A stretch of 64,000 nt of DNA from an uncultured Pantoea sp. (GCA_913775175.1 CAJYKU010000024.1:22878-86877), one strand, 5' to 3'. Shown: positions 18,568 to 30,522, counted from the first letter of the stretch. The notes: generated by a model not told the origin, from the sequence alone. Numbers and translations are program-made.

Positions 18568-19446
18568 ATGTTCACCGGAAGTATTGTTGCACTCATTACG
18601 CCTATGAATGATCGGGGTCAGGTCTGCCGCCCGGATCTGAAAAAACTGATCGATTATCATGTCGCCAGCGGCACCGCTGCGATTGTTTCTGTTGGCACCA
18701 CTGGCGAATCCGCAACTCTCAGCCATGAAGAGCATGGTGATGTGGTTATGCAAACTCTGGAGCTGGCTGACGGACGTATTCCTGTTATTGCCGGAACTGG
18801 TGCAAATGCCACAGCTGAAGGGATCTCTCTGACAAAACGCTTTACCGGTACAGGCGTGGTTGGCTGCCTGACCGTGACGCCTTACTACAATCGTCCAACG
18901 CAGGAAGGGCTTTATCAGCACTTTAAAGCGATTGCAGAAAGCACCGATCTGCCACAAATGCTCTACAATGTCCCGTCACGTACCGGCTGCGATATGCTGC
19001 CAGAAACGGTTGCACGCCTGGCTGAAATTAAAAATATTATCGGTATTAAAGAGGCGACCGGGAACTTATCGCGGATTTCACAGATCCAACAGCTGGTTGG
19101 TGACGAGTTCATTATTGTCAGCGGCGATGACGCGACAGCGCTGGACTCGATGCAACTGGGCGGCAAAGGTGTTATCTCCGTGACCGCCAACATTGCGGCG
19201 CGTGAAATGGCTGAACTCTGTGCGCTGGCACAGCAGGGCAACTATCCCGAAGCACGCCGCCTGAATCAGCGTCTGATGCATCTGCACCAGACGCTTTTCT
19301 GTGAACCCAATCCTATCCCGGTAAAATGGGCCGCGAAACAGCTGGGATTGATCGCGGATGACACGCTGCGCCTGCCAATGACGCCTTTGACTGAAACTGG
19401 TCAGGAGAAAACTGCGCAGGCACTTATCAAAGCGGGTCTGCGCTAA
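18568..19446 (+). CDS. dapA: 4-hydroxy-tetrahydrodipicolinate synthase
   Basis: DapA condenses pyruvate with aspartate semialdehyde in the first committed step of lysine and diaminopimelate synthesis. The 292-residue protein has Lys161 (GIKEATG) for the pyruvate Schiff base, the Thr44-Thr45 and Tyr133 proton relay, and Arg138. Length equals E. coli DapA. GAGGGG precedes the ATG. It is followed 14 bp later by bamC, the usual dapA-bamC operon. Confidence 0.98.
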   Translation: MFTGSIVALITPMNDRGQVCRPDLKKLIDYHVASGTAAIVSVGTTGESATLSHEEHGDVVMQTLELADGRIPVIAGTGANATAEGISLTKRFTGTGVVGCLTVTPYYNRPTQEGLYQHFKAIAESTDLPQMLYNVPSRTGCDMLPETVARLAEIKNIIGIKEATGNLSRISQIQQLVGDEFIIVSGDDATALDSMQLGGKGVISVTANIAAREMAELCALAQQGNYPEARRLNQRLMHLHQTLFCEPNPIPVKWAAKQLGLIADDTLRLPMTPLTETGQEKTAQALIKAGLR

Positions 19447-19460
19447 TTTAGGGAGAATCA

Positions 19461-20489
19461 ATGAGTTTTTCAGTTAAGCGCTCGACGCTGTCAACCGTGG
19501 TGGGTCTCTCCACCCTGATGCTGCTGACAGCCTGTTCCAGTGACCAGCGCTATAAGCGTCAGGTTAGTGGTGATGAATCCTATCTTCAGACGCCAGCGCT
19601 GCGTGATTTAACTGCGCCTGCAGGCACTATTCTGCCAGTGCAGAATGGCGATTACGACGTTCCACACCATGTTGCTGACGGCGCACTGGGTAAAGCACTT
19701 GATATCCGTCCACCGGCCCAGCCACTGGCGTTGATGAACAACACCCGTGCGCAGTTCACCGGCAACACCGGTGTGCTGGCAGTGCAGAGCAACAGTGCTA
19801 TCTGGTCTCAGGTGGTTAGCGTTGTGCAATCCTATAAATTCGCGATTGCACAGCGTGATGATGCCGCACAGCAGCTCACCACAGACTGGGTACAGTGGAA
19901 TCGCGCTGATGAAGATAACCAGTATCGTGGGCGTTATCAGATCAGCGTACAGAGTCAGGGTTATCAGCAACTGCTGACAGTACGGCTACTGGAGCTGCAA
20001 CAGCAGGGCCAGACCGTGACTGCGCCGGTGCAGATTCAGCGCTATACCGCTCAGATGCTTAACGACCTTAGCACGGGTCTGGATAAGATCGATACTGCTC
20101 GTCAGAATGCTGCCGCTGGCGGTACCACGGGCCAGATTGATGTGCAGAGTGGTGCCGATGATACCGGCCTGCCGCTGCTGATTCTGCGTTCGCCGTTTAA
20201 TGTCACCTGGCAGCGTTTGCCAGCAGCACTGAAGCGGGCGGGTATGGAGATCACGGATGACAATCGTTCGCAGGGCAGTCTGAAAGTGACCTATAAGCAG
20301 CCAGGCAGCAGCGCGTTTGATGACATCGGCGCGAAAGATCCGCAGCTGCCAGAGGGCGATTACAAATTGCAGGTTGGCGATCTCGATAACCGCAGTAGTT
20401 TGCAGTTCATTGATCCAAAAGGTCATGTGCTGACCCAGGCGCAGAACGATGCGCTGGTGGCAGTGATGCAGGGCGCACTGAACAAATAA
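19461..20489 (+). CDS. bamC: Outer-membrane assembly lipoprotein BamC
   Basis: BamC is a lipoprotein of the BAM complex that folds beta-barrel proteins into the outer membrane. The signal peptide ends in the lipobox LLTACSS with the acylated cysteine at residue 25. The unstructured N-terminal stretch that contacts BamD (residues about 26-100) and two helix-grip domains follow. The protein is 342 residues, close to E. coli (344). It is second in the dapA operon and is closed by a strong terminator before purC. Confidence 0.96.
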   Translation: MSFSVKRSTLSTVVGLSTLMLLTACSSDQRYKRQVSGDESYLQTPALRDLTAPAGTILPVQNGDYDVPHHVADGALGKALDIRPPAQPLALMNNTRAQFTGNTGVLAVQSNSAIWSQVVSVVQSYKFAIAQRDDAAQQLTTDWVQWNRADEDNQYRGRYQISVQSQGYQQLLTVRLLELQQQGQTVTAPVQIQRYTAQMLNDLSTGLDKIDTARQNAAAGGTTGQIDVQSGADDTGLPLLILRSPFNVTWQRLPAALKRAGMEITDDNRSQGSLKVTYKQPGSSAFDDIGAKDPQLPEGDYKLQVGDLDNRSSLQFIDPKGHVLTQAQNDALVAVMQGALNK

Positions 20490-20495
20490 TTGCGA

Positions 20496-20526
20496 AAAGG
20501 CCGGAGATTCTCCGGCCTTTTTGTTT
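20496..20526 (+). terminator. Rho-independent terminator after bamC
   Basis: Arms AAAGGCCGGA and TCCGGCCTTT enclose GATTC and run into a T-rich tail (TTTTTGTTTT). It ends the dapA-bamC transcript. Confidence 0.9.
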
Positions 20527-20552
20527 TGATTTTGGCATAATAGCATCCGGCG

Positions 20553-20568
20553 AGGTAAACGATTGCGT
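20553..20568. promoter_or_regulatory. PurR-like operator for purC
   Basis: AGGTAAACGATTGCGT matches the PurR consensus at 13 of 16 positions and lies 65 bp upstream of the purC start. A CATAAT sequence at 20536-20541 could be the -10. E. coli purC is PurR-controlled. Confidence 0.6.
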
Positions 20569-20632
20569 CACGCAGTCATCGCGCGGTGGAACACCGCTGA
20601 ACACGGGTTATTTCATGTCTGGAGTTAACAAG

Positions 20633-21346
20633 ATGCAAAAGCGAGCTGAGTTGTATCGCGGTAAAGCGAAAACCGTATACAGTACCGACAATCCGGATTT
20701 GCTGGTACTTGAGTTCCGCAACGATACATCAGCAGGAGATGGAGCGCGAATCGAGCAGTTTGATCGTAAAGGCATGGTGAACAATAAGTTCAACCACTTC
20801 ATTATGACCAAATTGCAGGAAGCGGGCATTCCCACCCAGATGGAAGCGCTGCTGTCTGACAACGAAGCGCTGGTAAAAAAGCTGGAGATGGTGCCGGTAG
20901 AGTGCGTGATCCGCAACCGCGCAGCAGGTTCGCTGGTGAAGCGTCTCGGCGTCGAAGAGGGAATGGTGCTCAATCCGCCACTGTTTGATCTCTTTCTGAA
21001 GGATGATGCCAGACATGATCCAATGGTCAACGAATCCTATTGCGAAACGTTTGGCTGGGTAAGCAAAGCTAACCTGGCACGTATGCAGGAACTGACATTC
21101 AAAGCCAATGAGGTGCTGAGCAAACTGTTTGATGACGCAGGCCTGATCCTGGTGGATTTCAAACTGGAGTTTGGTCTCTTCAATGGCGAGGTCATGCTGG
21201 GTGATGAGTTTTCGCCTGACGGCGCACGTCTGTGGGACAAAGAGACCATGGACAAAATGGATAAAGATCGTTTCCGCCAGAGCCTTGGTGGTCTGGTTGA
21301 AGCCTATGAAGCCGTGGCTCAGCGCCTTGGTGTCAGACTCGACTAA
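20633..21346 (+). CDS. purC: SAICAR synthase
   Basis: PurC joins aspartate to CAIR with ATP in purine synthesis. I use the ATG at 20633, eight bases after GGAG, giving [20 protein letters not shown] and 237 residues, identical in length to E. coli. An upstream ATG at 20615 would add six residues without a ribosome site. Conserved motifs include [24 protein letters not shown] and [10 protein letters not shown]. It is monocistronic here with its own terminator. Confidence 0.97.
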   Translation: MQKRAELYRGKAKTVYSTDNPDLLVLEFRNDTSAGDGARIEQFDRKGMVNNKFNHFIMTKLQEAGIPTQMEALLSDNEALVKKLEMVPVECVIRNRAAGSLVKRLGVEEGMVLNPPLFDLFLKDDARHDPMVNESYCETFGWVSKANLARMQELTFKANEVLSKLFDDAGLILVDFKLEFGLFNGEVMLGDEFSPDGARLWDKETMDKMDKDRFRQSLGGLVEAYEAVAQRLGVRLD

Positions 21347-21369
21347 CGCACGCTGCGTATCGGGTCACA

Positions 21370-21398
21370 AAGGGTCGTCACAAAGACGGCCCTTTTTT
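21370..21398 (+). terminator. Terminator after purC
   Basis: Arms AAGGGTCGTC and GACGGCCCTT, with one G-T pair, enclose ACAAA and are followed by TTTT. Confidence 0.85.
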
Positions 21399-21491
21399 AT
21401 ATCCGCAACATCGCCCGCGGTGAGGCTGGTTATTCTGCCTGCTGACAACTAAAATCATGCCTATCTCAAGATAAATAAACAGGAGCAGGCC

Positions 21492-22352
21492 ATGCGCTGG
21501 CAAGGACGTCGCGAAAGCGACAATGTGGAAGATCGCCGCAATCAATCATCTGGTTTTGGCAGTGGCGGCCGACAGATCCGCCTGCCGCGTGGCAAGGGGG
21601 GTATCATCCTGCTGGTGGTGGTCGCGGTTGCCGGTTACTACGGCTATGATCTCACTGGTCTGCTGACCGGGGGAGAAGCGCCGGTCCAGCAGCGTCAGGT
21701 CAACTCATCGCAGGATAATGAAGCAGCCAAATTTACCTCGGTGATCCTCGCCACCACTGAAGATACCTGGGACAAACTGTTTACGCAGATGGATAAGCAG
21801 TATGTGCCGCCAAAACTGGTGATGTATCGCGGTGTAACGCGTACCAATTGCGGCACGGGCCAGTCAGCAATGGGGCCTTTTTATTGCCCGGCTGATCAGA
21901 CAGTCTATATCGATCTCTCGTTCTACGATGAGATGAAAACCAAACTGGGTGCGGGTGGCGACTTTGCCCAGGGCTATGTGATTGCACATGAAGTCGGGCA
22001 TCATGTGCAGAAGTTGCTGGGAATTGAGCCTAACGTGCGCAAAATGCAGCAGGGTGCCAGTGAGAAGCAGGTCAATCAACTCTCAGTGAAAATGGAGCTG
22101 CAGGCAGACTGCTTTGCTGGCGTCTGGGGGCACTATATGCAGCAGCAGAATATTCTGGAGACCGGCGATCTGCAGGAGGCGCTTAATGCCGCAGAGGCAA
22201 TCGGAGACGATCGTCTGCAGCAGCAGAGTCAGGGACGCGTGGTGCCGGACAGTTTCACACATGGCACGTCAGAGCAGCGCTATACCTGGTTTAAACGTGG
22301 CTTTGACAGCGGTAACCCCGGTCAGTGTAATACCTTCGCGAATAACGGATGA
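21492..22352 (+). CDS. ypfJ: Putative neutral zinc metallopeptidase YpfJ
   Basis: A 286-residue protein with a basic N-terminus, one membrane anchor at about residues 37-56 and a zinc-peptidase domain. The HEVGH motif (His166, Glu167, His170) and the downstream [13 protein letters not shown] block match the family. An odd [14 protein letters not shown] segment may carry a disulfide if periplasmic. The last codon overlaps tmcA by four bases (ATGA), the same coupling seen in E. coli. Substrate is not known. Confidence 0.93.
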   Translation: MRWQGRRESDNVEDRRNQSSGFGSGGRQIRLPRGKGGIILLVVVAVAGYYGYDLTGLLTGGEAPVQQRQVNSSQDNEAAKFTSVILATTEDTWDKLFTQMDKQYVPPKLVMYRGVTRTNCGTGQSAMGPFYCPADQTVYIDLSFYDEMKTKLGAGGDFAQGYVIAHEVGHHVQKLLGIEPNVRKMQQGASEKQVNQLSVKMELQADCFAGVWGHYMQQQNILETGDLQEALNAAEAIGDDRLQQQSQGRVVPDSFTHGTSEQRYTWFKRGFDSGNPGQCNTFANNG

Positions 22353-24316
22353 GTTGTGCAGCTATCACAGCGGCGATGCAGCAGGCAGGCATTCGTCGCT
22401 TAGCCGTAATTGCAGGCGAGCCGCAGTGGGCGCGCGAGCAGGCTTACTGCTGGCAGCAGGCGCTGCCGGGTGACTGGATTACCATCAGCAGCGCCGATGA
22501 TATTGAACCTCGCGTTGCGCCTGCGGCGCTGCGTACTCTGCTGGGGCAGGAGTTTCACCATGCGCTGTTTGATGCCCGCACCGGTTTTCATGCTGAAGCC
22601 TTTGCTGCCCTGGCGGGCACGCTGCGCGCAGGCAGCTGGCTGCTGCTGCTGACCCCACCCTGGCGGTGCTGGGCAACCAGCCCGGATAGCGACAGCCTGC
22701 GCTGGGCTGATGTAGCTGAGCCAATAGCAACGCCCCGTTTTGTTGAGCGTTTGCAGCAGTTAATCGTGCAGGATGACCAGGTGCTGCTGCTGCGACAGCA
22801 TCAGCCAGCCAGCGTACCCGCAATGACTCCCTTACCGGTATGGCACAGCCGCGCTCCGCAGGAGCAGGCGGCAATTCTGGCTGAGCTGCTGGCGATTTCA
22901 TCCGGCGTTGCTGTGGTAACCGCCGCGCGCGGACGCGGCAAATCTGCGCTGGCGGGGATGCTGGCACGCCATTCACAGCGCGCGCTGGTCACTGCTCCGG
23001 CAAAGGTTGCTACCGACGTACTGGCACAGTTTGCGGGCGAGCATTTTAGCTTTATGGCACCCGATGCCATTCTGCAACAGTCGGCACTACCGGCAGCTGA
23101 GTGGCTGATTATCGATGAGGCCGCCGCTATTCCGGCACCACTGCTGCTGCAGCTGGTAGCGCGTTTTCCACGTGTATTGCTGACCACAACAATACAGGGT
23201 TATGAAGGCACCGGGCGCGGTTTTTTACTGCGCGTTTGCGCCCAGCTGCCAGAGGTGCGCTATTTCACGCTGAATGAGCCACTGCGCTGGAGCACGCACG
23301 ATCCACTGGAGCGCTGGCTGAGTCGGGCGCTGCTGTTTGAAGAGGCGCAGCACACTCCACCGCTGTCTGATCTGACCCTGTTCAGGTGCACCCCGGCACA
23401 GCCAGCCGCACTGGAGGCGGGTTATCGGCTGCTGGCCAGCGCTCACTATCGTACTTCGCCGCTGGATCTGCGCCGTTTGCTGGATGCACCAGGTATGGCA
23501 CTCTGGCTGGCCGGCAAGCCAGATACTATTGCAGGTGCGCTCTGGCTGGTGGAGGAGGGCGGGCTGGATGCCGATCTGGCACAGGCAATCTGGGCTGGCG
23601 TCCGGCGTCCGCGCGGTAACCTGGTGGCGCAATCACTGGCAGCACATGCCGGATTTCAGGAGGCAGCCACGCTGCGTTCACTGCGTATCAGTCGCATCGC
23701 GGTAACCGCCTCACAGCGCCGACAGGGAACCGGCAGGGCACTGGTGGCACATGCACGGCAGCAGGCCAGCGGCAGTGATTTTCTCTCCGTCAGCTTTGGC
23801 TATACGCTCCCGCTTTGGCGTTTCTGGCACGCCTGTGGCTTTACGCTGGTGCGCATCGGTTCGCAGCGTGAGGCGAGCAGCGGCTGCTACGCTGCGATGG
23901 CGATCTGTGGTCTGACGCCAGCAGGCGAGCAATTGCAGCAGCGTGCGGCAGAGCAACTGGCGCGCGATACCTTCTGGCTGCGCGATCTTATTGATCTGCC
24001 GTTGCCGGATCAGGCTGCGTTGTCGCAGCAGCTCAGTCAGGACGATCTGGCGCTGCTGGCTGGCTTTGCTTTTGCGCAGCGACCATTCGAAGCCAGCTAT
24101 GCAGCGCTACAGCGACTGGTGCGCGCTGCGCCACAACCATTGATGACGACGATTCTGATACAGAAACAGACGCTGAGCGCGGCGGCAAAACATGCCAGCC
24201 TCAGCGGACGTAAAGCGGTGATTCAGCAGCTCAGGCAGGAGACAGCCACGGCGCTCGGCGCTCTGGTTCCGCAGGCTGCGGCAGCCTGGCAGCAGCAGCT
24301 CAGCGCGTTGCAATAA
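22349..24316 (+). CDS. tmcA: tRNA(Met) cytidine acetyltransferase TmcA
   Basis: TmcA makes N4-acetylcytidine at the wobble base of elongator tRNA(Met), preventing misreading of AUA. The 655-residue protein (E. coli 671) has an N-terminal domain, a RecD-like ATPase with ARGRGKS at about 193-199 and the DEAA box in [10 protein letters not shown], a GNAT acetyltransferase domain ([20 protein letters not shown]), and a C-terminal tRNA-binding region. It overlaps ypfJ by four bases. The N-terminal 170 residues are the least conserved. Confidence 0.95.
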   Translation: MSCAAITAAMQQAGIRRLAVIAGEPQWAREQAYCWQQALPGDWITISSADDIEPRVAPAALRTLLGQEFHHALFDARTGFHAEAFAALAGTLRAGSWLLLLTPPWRCWATSPDSDSLRWADVAEPIATPRFVERLQQLIVQDDQVLLLRQHQPASVPAMTPLPVWHSRAPQEQAAILAELLAISSGVAVVTAARGRGKSALAGMLARHSQRALVTAPAKVATDVLAQFAGEHFSFMAPDAILQQSALPAAEWLIIDEAAAIPAPLLLQLVARFPRVLLTTTIQGYEGTGRGFLLRVCAQLPEVRYFTLNEPLRWSTHDPLERWLSRALLFEEAQHTPPLSDLTLFRCTPAQPAALEAGYRLLASAHYRTSPLDLRRLLDAPGMALWLAGKPDTIAGALWLVEEGGLDADLAQAIWAGVRRPRGNLVAQSLAAHAGFQEAATLRSLRISRIAVTASQRRQGTGRALVAHARQQASGSDFLSVSFGYTLPLWRFWHACGFTLVRIGSQREASSGCYAAMAICGLTPAGEQLQQRAAEQLARDTFWLRDLIDLPLPDQAALSQQLSQDDLALLAGFAFAQRPFEASYAALQRLVRAAPQPLMTTILIQKQTLSAAAKHASLSGRKAVIQQLRQETATALGALVPQAAAAWQQQLSALQ

Positions 24317-24389
24317 ATCCATGCTCTTGTTCAAATTTTCCCAATATCACTTTGCTGGCAGCGGCGTATAGTGGTTGCAGGAGGATATT

Positions 24390-25082
24390 ATGGCTCTGCG
24401 ATATGTCATTGTTCAGCAGCCTGCGCACGCCGCGCAGCTGTTTCTGCTCTATCACGGCGTTAACGATAATCCCGATTCCATGGCGCAGATTGGTCACTGG
24501 TTTGCGCAGGCGTTTCCTGAGGCGCAGGTGGTATCAGTTGGCGCACCCTATAGCGGCAGTGTACCCGATGGACGGCAATGGTTTGCTGAACACTCTACTC
24601 AGGATCGATCCCGACAGCAGTGCGTTGATAGGGTGATGCCACTGTTTATGGAGTCGGTTCATCACTGGCAGCGGGTCTCAGGCGTGCGGCCGGAAGCGAC
24701 GGCATTAATCGGTTTTTCTCAGGGCAGTACTATGGTGCTGGAGGCGATAAAAGCACAGGCAGATCTCGCCGGGCGTGTGGTCGCCTTTAGCGGATGTTAT
24801 GCCACGCTGCCGGAACGTGCCAGCAGACGCAGTACTATTCATCTGATTCACGGTAATAATGACGATCAGATATCGCTGCAACATGCTGAGCAGGCAAACC
24901 AGCGCCTGACCGAACTCGGCGGCGACGTCACGCTGGATGTCGTGGACGATCTGACTCATGCCATTGATGATCGTGGTATGACACGAGCGCTGTATCATCT
25001 GCGCTACACCGTGCCGCGTCGTTATTTTGATGAGGCGCTAAGTGCCAGACCTGGCGATGATGATGTCGTTGTCATGCAATAA
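24390..25082 (+). CDS. ypfH: Esterase YpfH (alpha/beta hydrolase)
   Basis: The ATG at 24390 sits six bases after AGGAGGAT and gives 230 residues, near E. coli YpfH (232); a TTG start 15 bases upstream overlaps the ribosome site. The nucleophile elbow GFSQGS and the histidine in DLTHAID complete an esterase catalytic set, with an aspartate in HGNNDDQIS. E. coli YpfH acts on short acyl esters in vitro; the natural substrate is not known. It ends the ypfJ-tmcA-ypfH series. Confidence 0.92.
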   Translation: MALRYVIVQQPAHAAQLFLLYHGVNDNPDSMAQIGHWFAQAFPEAQVVSVGAPYSGSVPDGRQWFAEHSTQDRSRQQCVDRVMPLFMESVHHWQRVSGVRPEATALIGFSQGSTMVLEAIKAQADLAGRVVAFSGCYATLPERASRRSTIHLIHGNNDDQISLQHAEQANQRLTELGGDVTLDVVDDLTHAIDDRGMTRALYHLRYTVPRRYFDEALSARPGDDDVVVMQ

Positions 25083-25166
25083 CCGGGACAGCGTCCGGAA
25101 AGAACATCAGGGTATCACTGATGATACCCTGATGGCAGGAGAGGTGCACAGGCGCGCTATGACGAC

Positions 25167-25355
25167 CTATTTCTTTTTCGGCCAGTCATCCTCGTCATCC
25201 CATTTATCGTTATAATCGCGATGGGGTGGCAGCTCTGGCCTGTTATCCATATATTTTTTATGGTCAATACGTTTGAGGTCTTTATAGACATTCATCAGCA
25301 CGCCCACCATCAGTATAATAACGATAATCCACCAGTACTCTTTTAACCATTCCAT
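25167..25355 (-). CDS. ypfN: Small membrane protein YpfN (UPF0370)
   Basis: The gene encodes 62 residues from ATG 25355, preceded by AAGGAG; the open frame extends further only by running into dapE. A single N-terminal membrane segment ([19 protein letters not shown]) is followed by a charged tail rich in Asp and Lys. It matches the UPF0370 family adjacent to dapE in enterobacteria. Function is unknown. It follows dapE by 23 bp on the same strand and is probably co-transcribed. Confidence 0.92.
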   Translation of the reverse strand: MEWLKEYWWIIVIILMVGVLMNVYKDLKRIDHKKYMDNRPELPPHRDYNDKWDDEDDWPKKK

Positions 25356-25378
25356 GCCCTGTCTCCTTGCTGGTGCAA

Positions 25379-26506
25379 TCAGGCGATCAGCTGTTCCATA
25401 ATGCGCTGATACATGCGGCTCAGCAGCTGCAGGTCTGACGCTTTGACGCACTCGTTGATTTTGTGAATTGTGGCATTAACCGGACCCAGTTCCACCACCT
25501 GTGCTCCCATACGCGCAATAAAACGCCCGTCAGAGGTACCACCCGTAGTCAGCAACTGAGGCTTGATTTCATTATAGTGCGTTACGGCGTTAACCACGGC
25601 GTCAACCAGCTTGCCGCGTGAAGTCAGGAAGGGCTGCCCGGAAACGGTCCACTCCAGTGTATAGCGCAGCTGATGGCGATCCAGCAGCTCTGCCACCCGA
25701 TCTTTGATCATTTGATCGGTGAGTTCAGTGCTGAAGCGGAAGTTAAATTGCACAAAAAATTCACCAGGAATCACATTGTTGCTGCCGGTGCCAGCCTGAA
25801 CATTGGCTATCTGCATACTGGTAGGTGGAAAGAAAGCGTTGCCCTGATCCCACTCGGTAGCGACCAGCTCATTGAGCGCAGGCATGGCGCGGTGCACCGG
25901 ATTGTCGGCCAGATGTGGATAGGCAACATGCCCCTGGACACCATGCAGCGTCAGATTAGCTGTCATAGAGCCACGCCGGCCATTTTTTACCACATCACCC
26001 ACGACTTCGGTGCTGGAGGGTTCACCCACCAGACAGTAGTCCATGCGCTCACCACGTGCCATCAGGCGTTCCACTACTTTAACTGTGCCGTTGACGGCAC
26101 TGGCTTCTTCATCTGAGGTGATCAGAAAAGCCAGGCGACCCCGGTGCTGTGGATTTGTCGCGACAAAGCGTTCTGCTGCCACCACCATCGCCGCCAGCGA
26201 GCCTTTCATATCAGCGGCACCGCGCCCGAACAGCATACCGTCACGAATAGTGGGTTCAAATGGCGGGTTGATCCAGCGGTTGGCATCCCCCGGCGGCACC
26301 ACATCCGTGTGTCCGGCAAAGGCCAGCGTTTCACCCTGACCGCGCGTTGCCCAGAAATTTAGCGTATCACCAATATGCATCTGCTCAACCCGGAAGCCAA
26401 TCGCCTCCAGTCGGGCAATCAGCAGTGCCTGGCAACCGGCATCATCCGGGCTGAGCGAGGGGCGACGGATAAGCTGCTGAGCCAGCTCAATAACCGGACA
26501 AAACAT
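25379..26506 (-). CDS. dapE: Succinyl-diaminopimelate desuccinylase
   Basis: DapE hydrolyses N-succinyl-LL-diaminopimelate in lysine and peptidoglycan synthesis. The 375-residue metalloenzyme shows His66 and Asp68 (FAGHTDVV), bridging Asp99 (GAADMKG), general base Glu133 with Glu134 (TSDEEAS), and the C-terminal TGGTSDGRF loop. GGAGAAG precedes the ATG, one base after the stop of the upstream yffB-like gene, so the two are coupled as in E. coli. Confidence 0.98.
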   Translation of the reverse strand: MFCPVIELAQQLIRRPSLSPDDAGCQALLIARLEAIGFRVEQMHIGDTLNFWATRGQGETLAFAGHTDVVPPGDANRWINPPFEPTIRDGMLFGRGAADMKGSLAAMVVAAERFVATNPQHRGRLAFLITSDEEASAVNGTVKVVERLMARGERMDYCLVGEPSSTEVVGDVVKNGRRGSMTANLTLHGVQGHVAYPHLADNPVHRAMPALNELVATEWDQGNAFFPPTSMQIANVQAGTGSNNVIPGEFFVQFNFRFSTELTDQMIKDRVAELLDRHQLRYTLEWTVSGQPFLTSRGKLVDAVVNAVTHYNEIKPQLLTTGGTSDGRFIARMGAQVVELGPVNATIHKINECVKASDLQLLSRMYQRIMEQLIA

Positions 26507-26507
26507 A

Positions 26508-26876
26508 TTATGACTTCTCCTGAATAAAGGCGTGGTAGAGATCGGCGTTATAACCTGCCAGCAGCTCCCCGTTGGGTGCAGCCAGCAGTGGGCGTTTGAT
26601 AATCGCCGGCTGTGCCAGCATCAGCGCACTCGCGCTGGCCGCGTCGCTGACTGCTGTCCGCTCTGCGTCTGAGAGTTTACGCCAGGTGGTGCCGCGCGTG
26701 TTGAGCAGCGCCTGATAGCCAAGCCGATCGATAAACTGTTGCAGCAGCGCGGCGTCAAGACCATCCACACGATAGTCGTGAAAACGGTAGTCGATGCCGG
26801 ATGCGGCTAATGTGCTACGCGCTTTTTTTATGGTGTCGCAATTTTTTATCCCGTACATCACCCACTGCGCTGTCAT
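26508..26876 (-). CDS. yffB: ArsC/Spx-family reductase-like protein YffB
   Basis: I start at ATG 26876, preceded by AGGA, giving 122 residues (E. coli 118); the longer frame has no ribosome site. [13 protein letters not shown] carries a single N-terminal cysteine in the position used by ArsC reductases, and [10 protein letters not shown] and AIIKRPLL are family-typical. Despite the fold, YffB is not a proven arsenate reductase and its role is uncertain. It precedes dapE with a one-base gap. Confidence 0.93.
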   Translation of the reverse strand: MTAQWVMYGIKNCDTIKKARSTLAASGIDYRFHDYRVDGLDAALLQQFIDRLGYQALLNTRGTTWRKLSDAERTAVSDAASASALMLAQPAIIKRPLLAAPNGELLAGYNADLYHAFIQEKS

Positions 26877-27247
26877 AGCTATTTCCTGTTGTGTAAAAAA
26901 ATCTGCGCGCGAGTTTACCATAGCAGGTTGCCTGGGGTGAGGCTGGCGCGCTGTGGCACATACTTTTCATCGCTGACTGCGGTTAATAAAAATTACTAAT
27001 CAGAGCCACTAAATGGATTGACCTGAGCGCGCTCTGAACTGAGGGCGCACTGGAAACCGGCCAGTGCTGTTAATGGTAGCAACGTCCGGCAGAAAAATTT
27101 ACCGGACATAAACAGTATATTAAGACGATTCGGACTGGCTGGCAGCAAAACATGAGTCTGCCTGTATCAGCGCTGGTCATGAATAGTAAGCGATTCACCT
27201 GCAGTTAAAAGCGGCGTAGAATGGACTCAATAATAAGAGAGGTTGTT
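26877..27247. other. Intergenic region yffB / ypfM
   Basis: This 371-bp stretch separates divergent yffB and the tiny ypfM gene and must hold both promoters. I recognised no operator, RNA gene or further coding frame. Confidence 0.5.
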
Positions 27248-27307
27248 ATGGTTGAGCGTGAACTGGGGAACTGGAAAGAATTTATCGAAGCGATGTTACG
27301 CAAGTAA
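27248..27307 (+). CDS. ypfM: Microprotein YpfM (19 residues)
   Basis: The frame reads MVERELGNWKEFIEAMLRK then TAA. It differs from the E. coli YpfM microprotein, as I recall it, at only a few positions (Val2, Glu11, Ala15). A GAGAGG ribosome site lies six bases upstream and a terminator follows 60 bp downstream. E. coli YpfM was found as an expressed small protein; its function is not known. It sits between yffB and acrD as in E. coli. Confidence 0.93.
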   Translation: MVERELGNWKEFIEAMLRK

Positions 27308-27365
27308 TCCGCAGGCAAGGCAGGTCAGCGCCTGATCTGCCAGAATTCTGCCCACAGAGATAAAT

Positions 27366-27401
27366 AAAGCCGCTTTGATAAATGGATCAGGCGGCTTTTT
27401 T
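27366..27401. terminator. Bidirectional terminator ypfM / acrD
   Basis: Arms AAAGCCGC and GCGGCTTT with an inner TGAT/ATCA pairing are followed by T residues on the plus strand and a T-rich stretch on the minus strand. It probably ends both converging transcripts. Confidence 0.85.
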
Positions 27402-27405
27402 GCAC

Positions 27406-30400
27406 TTAATCCTGTGGTTTAGCGCGTAGCGGAAAACGCCGCCGTACTAAAACAAAAAAGAGCGGCACAAAAAAGATCGCCAGCAGCGTGGCGGTCAGCA
27501 TGCCGCCCAGTACGCCTGTACCCACAGCGTGCTGGCTACCAGAGCCAGCTCCGCTGCTGAGCGCCATCGGCAGAACACCAAACATAAACGCCAGCGACGT
27601 CATCAGAATAGGGCGCAGCCGCTGACGCGATGCCTCCAGTGTGGCATCCAGCAGTTCACGACCTTTGCCATTGATCTCATTGGCAAACTCCACAATCAGA
27701 ATGGCATTTTTTGCCGACAGACCAATGACCGTCAGTAAGCCCACCTGAAAATAGACATCATTTTCCAGTCCGCGCAGCCAGGTAGCCAGTAGTGCGCCCA
27801 CCACGCCCAGCGGCACAACCAGCATCACTGAGAAAGGAATTGACCAGCTCTCATAGAGTGCCGCGAGGCAGAGGAATACTACCAGCAGCGAGAGCGCGTA
27901 GAGTGCTGGTGCCTGCGATCCAGAGAGCCGCTCCTGATAGGATGCGCCGGTCCACTGCAGGCCAACACCTAACGGGAGTTGCGCTACCAGCTTTTCCATC
28001 TCATCCATTGCAGTGCCACTACTGACGCCGCTGGCAGCCTCACCTACAATCTCCAGTGATGCGTAGCCGTTATAACGCTCCAGTCGCGGTGAGCCGGTTT
28101 GCCAGTGGCTGCTGGCAAAAGCAGAGAAGGGCACCATACCGCCGCTGCTGTTGCGCACATACCATTTATCGATATCATCCGGCAGCATACGGAACTCAGG
28201 CGCTGACTGGACATAGACCTTCTTTACCCGGCCACGATCAAGAAAGTCATTTACATAGCTTGAGCCCCACGCAGTGGTCAGCGTCTGGTTGATGGTATCC
28301 AGGGAGACGCCCAGAGCCTGGGCTTTGCGCTGATCGACATCAATCTGCAGCTGGGGCGTATCATCAAGACCGTTGTGGCGAACGCGCGATAGCGCCGGGT
28401 TGCCAGCTGCCAGCTCCAGCAGCTTATCACGCATTGCCATCATCTGAGTGTGACCAATGCCGCTGTGATCCTGGAGCTGTAAATCAAAGCCGGAAGAGCT
28501 GCCCATGCCGCTGATGGCGGGCGGGCTGCTGGCGACAACGCGCGCCTCAGCAATTGACTTAAATGCATGGGTGGCGCGATCGATAATCGCAAATGATGTC
28601 CGGTCGTCTCCCGGACGTTCGTCCCAGGGTTTCAGACGCACAAATAGTCGCGCAACGTTCTGACCGTTACCGCCAGGCCCGGCACCAATCGTAGCGAAGA
28701 CGGAGCTGACATTCTCTTTTTCAGCAGTGAGATAGTAGTGCTCTACTTTTTCGGTCACACGTGAGGTTTGTTCCAGCGTGGAGCCGGGGGGCAGCTGGAT
28801 TTGCGTGAGGAATATCCCGCGATCTTCCAGCGGCAGGAACGAGCCAGGAAGGCGCAAAAACAGAAACGCCATTACGCCAATCAGCGCAACGTACAGCACT
28901 ATCCAGCGACCACTCTGGCGCAGCAGGCGGGCAACGCCATTTTCATAGCGCAGGGTACTGGCAGTAAACAGGCGATTAAACCAGCCGAAAAATCCACGCT
29001 GACCATGATGCTCACCTTTTTTAAGCGGTTTCAGCAGCGTGGCGCAGAGCGCGGGGGTCAGTATCATTGCAACCAGTACTGAGAGCACCATGGCAGAGAC
29101 AATGGTAATAGAGAACTGCCGGTAAATCGCTCCCACTGTGCCGCCAAAGAACGCCATCGGAACAAATACCGCAGACAACACCAGCGTAATGCCGACCAAT
29201 GCTCCCTGTATCTGACCCATTGATTTACGCGTCGCGGCACGCGGCGATAATCCCTCTTCACTCATCAGTCGCTCAACGTTCTCCACCACCACAATCGCAT
29301 CATCAACCAGCAGACCAATCGCCAGAACCACTGCAAACATGGTCAGAGTATTAATACTGAAGCCGCAGATATAGAGCACGGTAAAGGTGCCCAGCAGTAC
29401 CACCGGAACGGCAATGGTTGGGATCAGCGTGGCGCGGAAATTCTGTAAAAACAGAAACATCACCAGAAACACCAGCAAAATTGCTTCCAGCAGCGTCTTC
29501 ACTACATCTTTGATTGAGGCTTTAACAAAAGGGGTGGTTTCATAAGCGACTTTGGCTTCCAGTCCCGGCGGGAAATAGTGTGACAGTTCATCCACGCGGG
29601 CGCGTACCAGTTTATCGGTGTTCATCTCATTGGCGCCAGAAGCCAGTTTGATCCCCAGACCTGATGCAGGCTGTCCGTTGTAGCGGCTGAGATAGTCATA
29701 TTTCTCTGCACCAATTGCGACGCTGGCAACGTCGCCCAGCGTCACCACAGCGCCATTGCTGCTGCTTTTGAGCGTAATCGCGCGAAACTGCTCGGGTGTC
29801 TGCAGCATCGACTGAGCATTCACAGTCGCGTTCAGCGCCTGTTTTTCGACGGCGGGCAGGCCGCCGACCTGACCCACGGCAACCTGGGTATTTTGCGATT
29901 CAATGGCCTGTACCACATCGGCGGTAGTCAGCGCAAAGCGGGTAAGCTTGTCAGGATCGAGCCAGATACGCATTGCATACTGCGAACCATAAGCATCCAC
30001 CTGACCCACACCATCAATGCGGCTTAGCGGATCCTGAATATTACTGGCGACATAATCAGAAATATCCTGTTTATCCATGCTGCCGTCGGTGGAGACAAAA
30101 GCAATCATCAGAATATTGCTGTCGCCGGTTTTATTCACATTCACGCCCTGCGCCTGTACGGCAGCAGGAAGTTTGCGCAGCGCACTCTGCAACTGGTTTT
30201 GCACCTGCTGACGGGCTTCATCGGGATCGGTTCCGGCTTTAAAGGTCAGCGTGATTTGTGCCTGCCCGGTATTGCTGCTGTTTGAGGACATATACATCAG
30301 ATTATCGATGCCGGTCATATTCTGCTCAATTACCTGAGTAACAGTGTTCTCCAGGGTCTGCGCAGAGGCACCGGGATAGCTGGCAGTAATCCGTACATTG

Positions 30401-30522
30401 GGCGGGGCAAGATCGGGATACTGCTCAACAGGCAGCGAGCTAATAGCCAGCGCACCACACAGCGAGAGTAAAATTGCCAGCACCCATGCAAAAACCGGGC
30501 GGTCGATAAAAAAGTCAGACAT
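27406..30522 (-). CDS. acrD: RND multidrug efflux permease AcrD
   Basis: The 1038-residue protein is a full-length resistance-nodulation-division transporter that expels aminoglycosides and other amphiphiles with AcrA and TolC. It closely follows E. coli AcrD (1037 residues), starting [20 protein letters not shown] and sharing [14 protein letters not shown] and [11 protein letters not shown]. Twelve membrane segments are expected; the proton-relay aspartate pair is in [18 protein letters not shown], and the second-half lysine in [14 protein letters not shown]. No adaptor gene is adjacent, as in E. coli. The upstream 727-bp gap should hold its promoter; no BaeR box was recognised. Confidence 0.95.
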   Translation of the reverse strand: MSDFFIDRPVFAWVLAILLSLCGALAISSLPVEQYPDLAPPNVRITASYPGASAQTLENTVTQVIEQNMTGIDNLMYMSSNSSNTGQAQITLTFKAGTDPDEARQQVQNQLQSALRKLPAAVQAQGVNVNKTGDSNILMIAFVSTDGSMDKQDISDYVASNIQDPLSRIDGVGQVDAYGSQYAMRIWLDPDKLTRFALTTADVVQAIESQNTQVAVGQVGGLPAVEKQALNATVNAQSMLQTPEQFRAITLKSSSNGAVVTLGDVASVAIGAEKYDYLSRYNGQPASGLGIKLASGANEMNTDKLVRARVDELSHYFPPGLEAKVAYETTPFVKASIKDVVKTLLEAILLVFLVMFLFLQNFRATLIPTIAVPVVLLGTFTVLYICGFSINTLTMFAVVLAIGLLVDDAIVVVENVERLMSEEGLSPRAATRKSMGQIQGALVGITLVLSAVFVPMAFFGGTVGAIYRQFSITIVSAMVLSVLVAMILTPALCATLLKPLKKGEHHGQRGFFGWFNRLFTASTLRYENGVARLLRQSGRWIVLYVALIGVMAFLFLRLPGSFLPLEDRGIFLTQIQLPPGSTLEQTSRVTEKVEHYYLTAEKENVSSVFATIGAGPGGNGQNVARLFVRLKPWDERPGDDRTSFAIIDRATHAFKSIAEARVVASSPPAISGMGSSSGFDLQLQDHSGIGHTQMMAMRDKLLELAAGNPALSRVRHNGLDDTPQLQIDVDQRKAQALGVSLDTINQTLTTAWGSSYVNDFLDRGRVKKVYVQSAPEFRMLPDDIDKWYVRNSSGGMVPFSAFASSHWQTGSPRLERYNGYASLEIVGEAASGVSSGTAMDEMEKLVAQLPLGVGLQWTGASYQERLSGSQAPALYALSLLVVFLCLAALYESWSIPFSVMLVVPLGVVGALLATWLRGLENDVYFQVGLLTVIGLSAKNAILIVEFANEINGKGRELLDATLEASRQRLRPILMTSLAFMFGVLPMALSSGAGSGSQHAVGTGVLGGMLTATLLAIFFVPLFFVLVRRRFPLRAKPQD

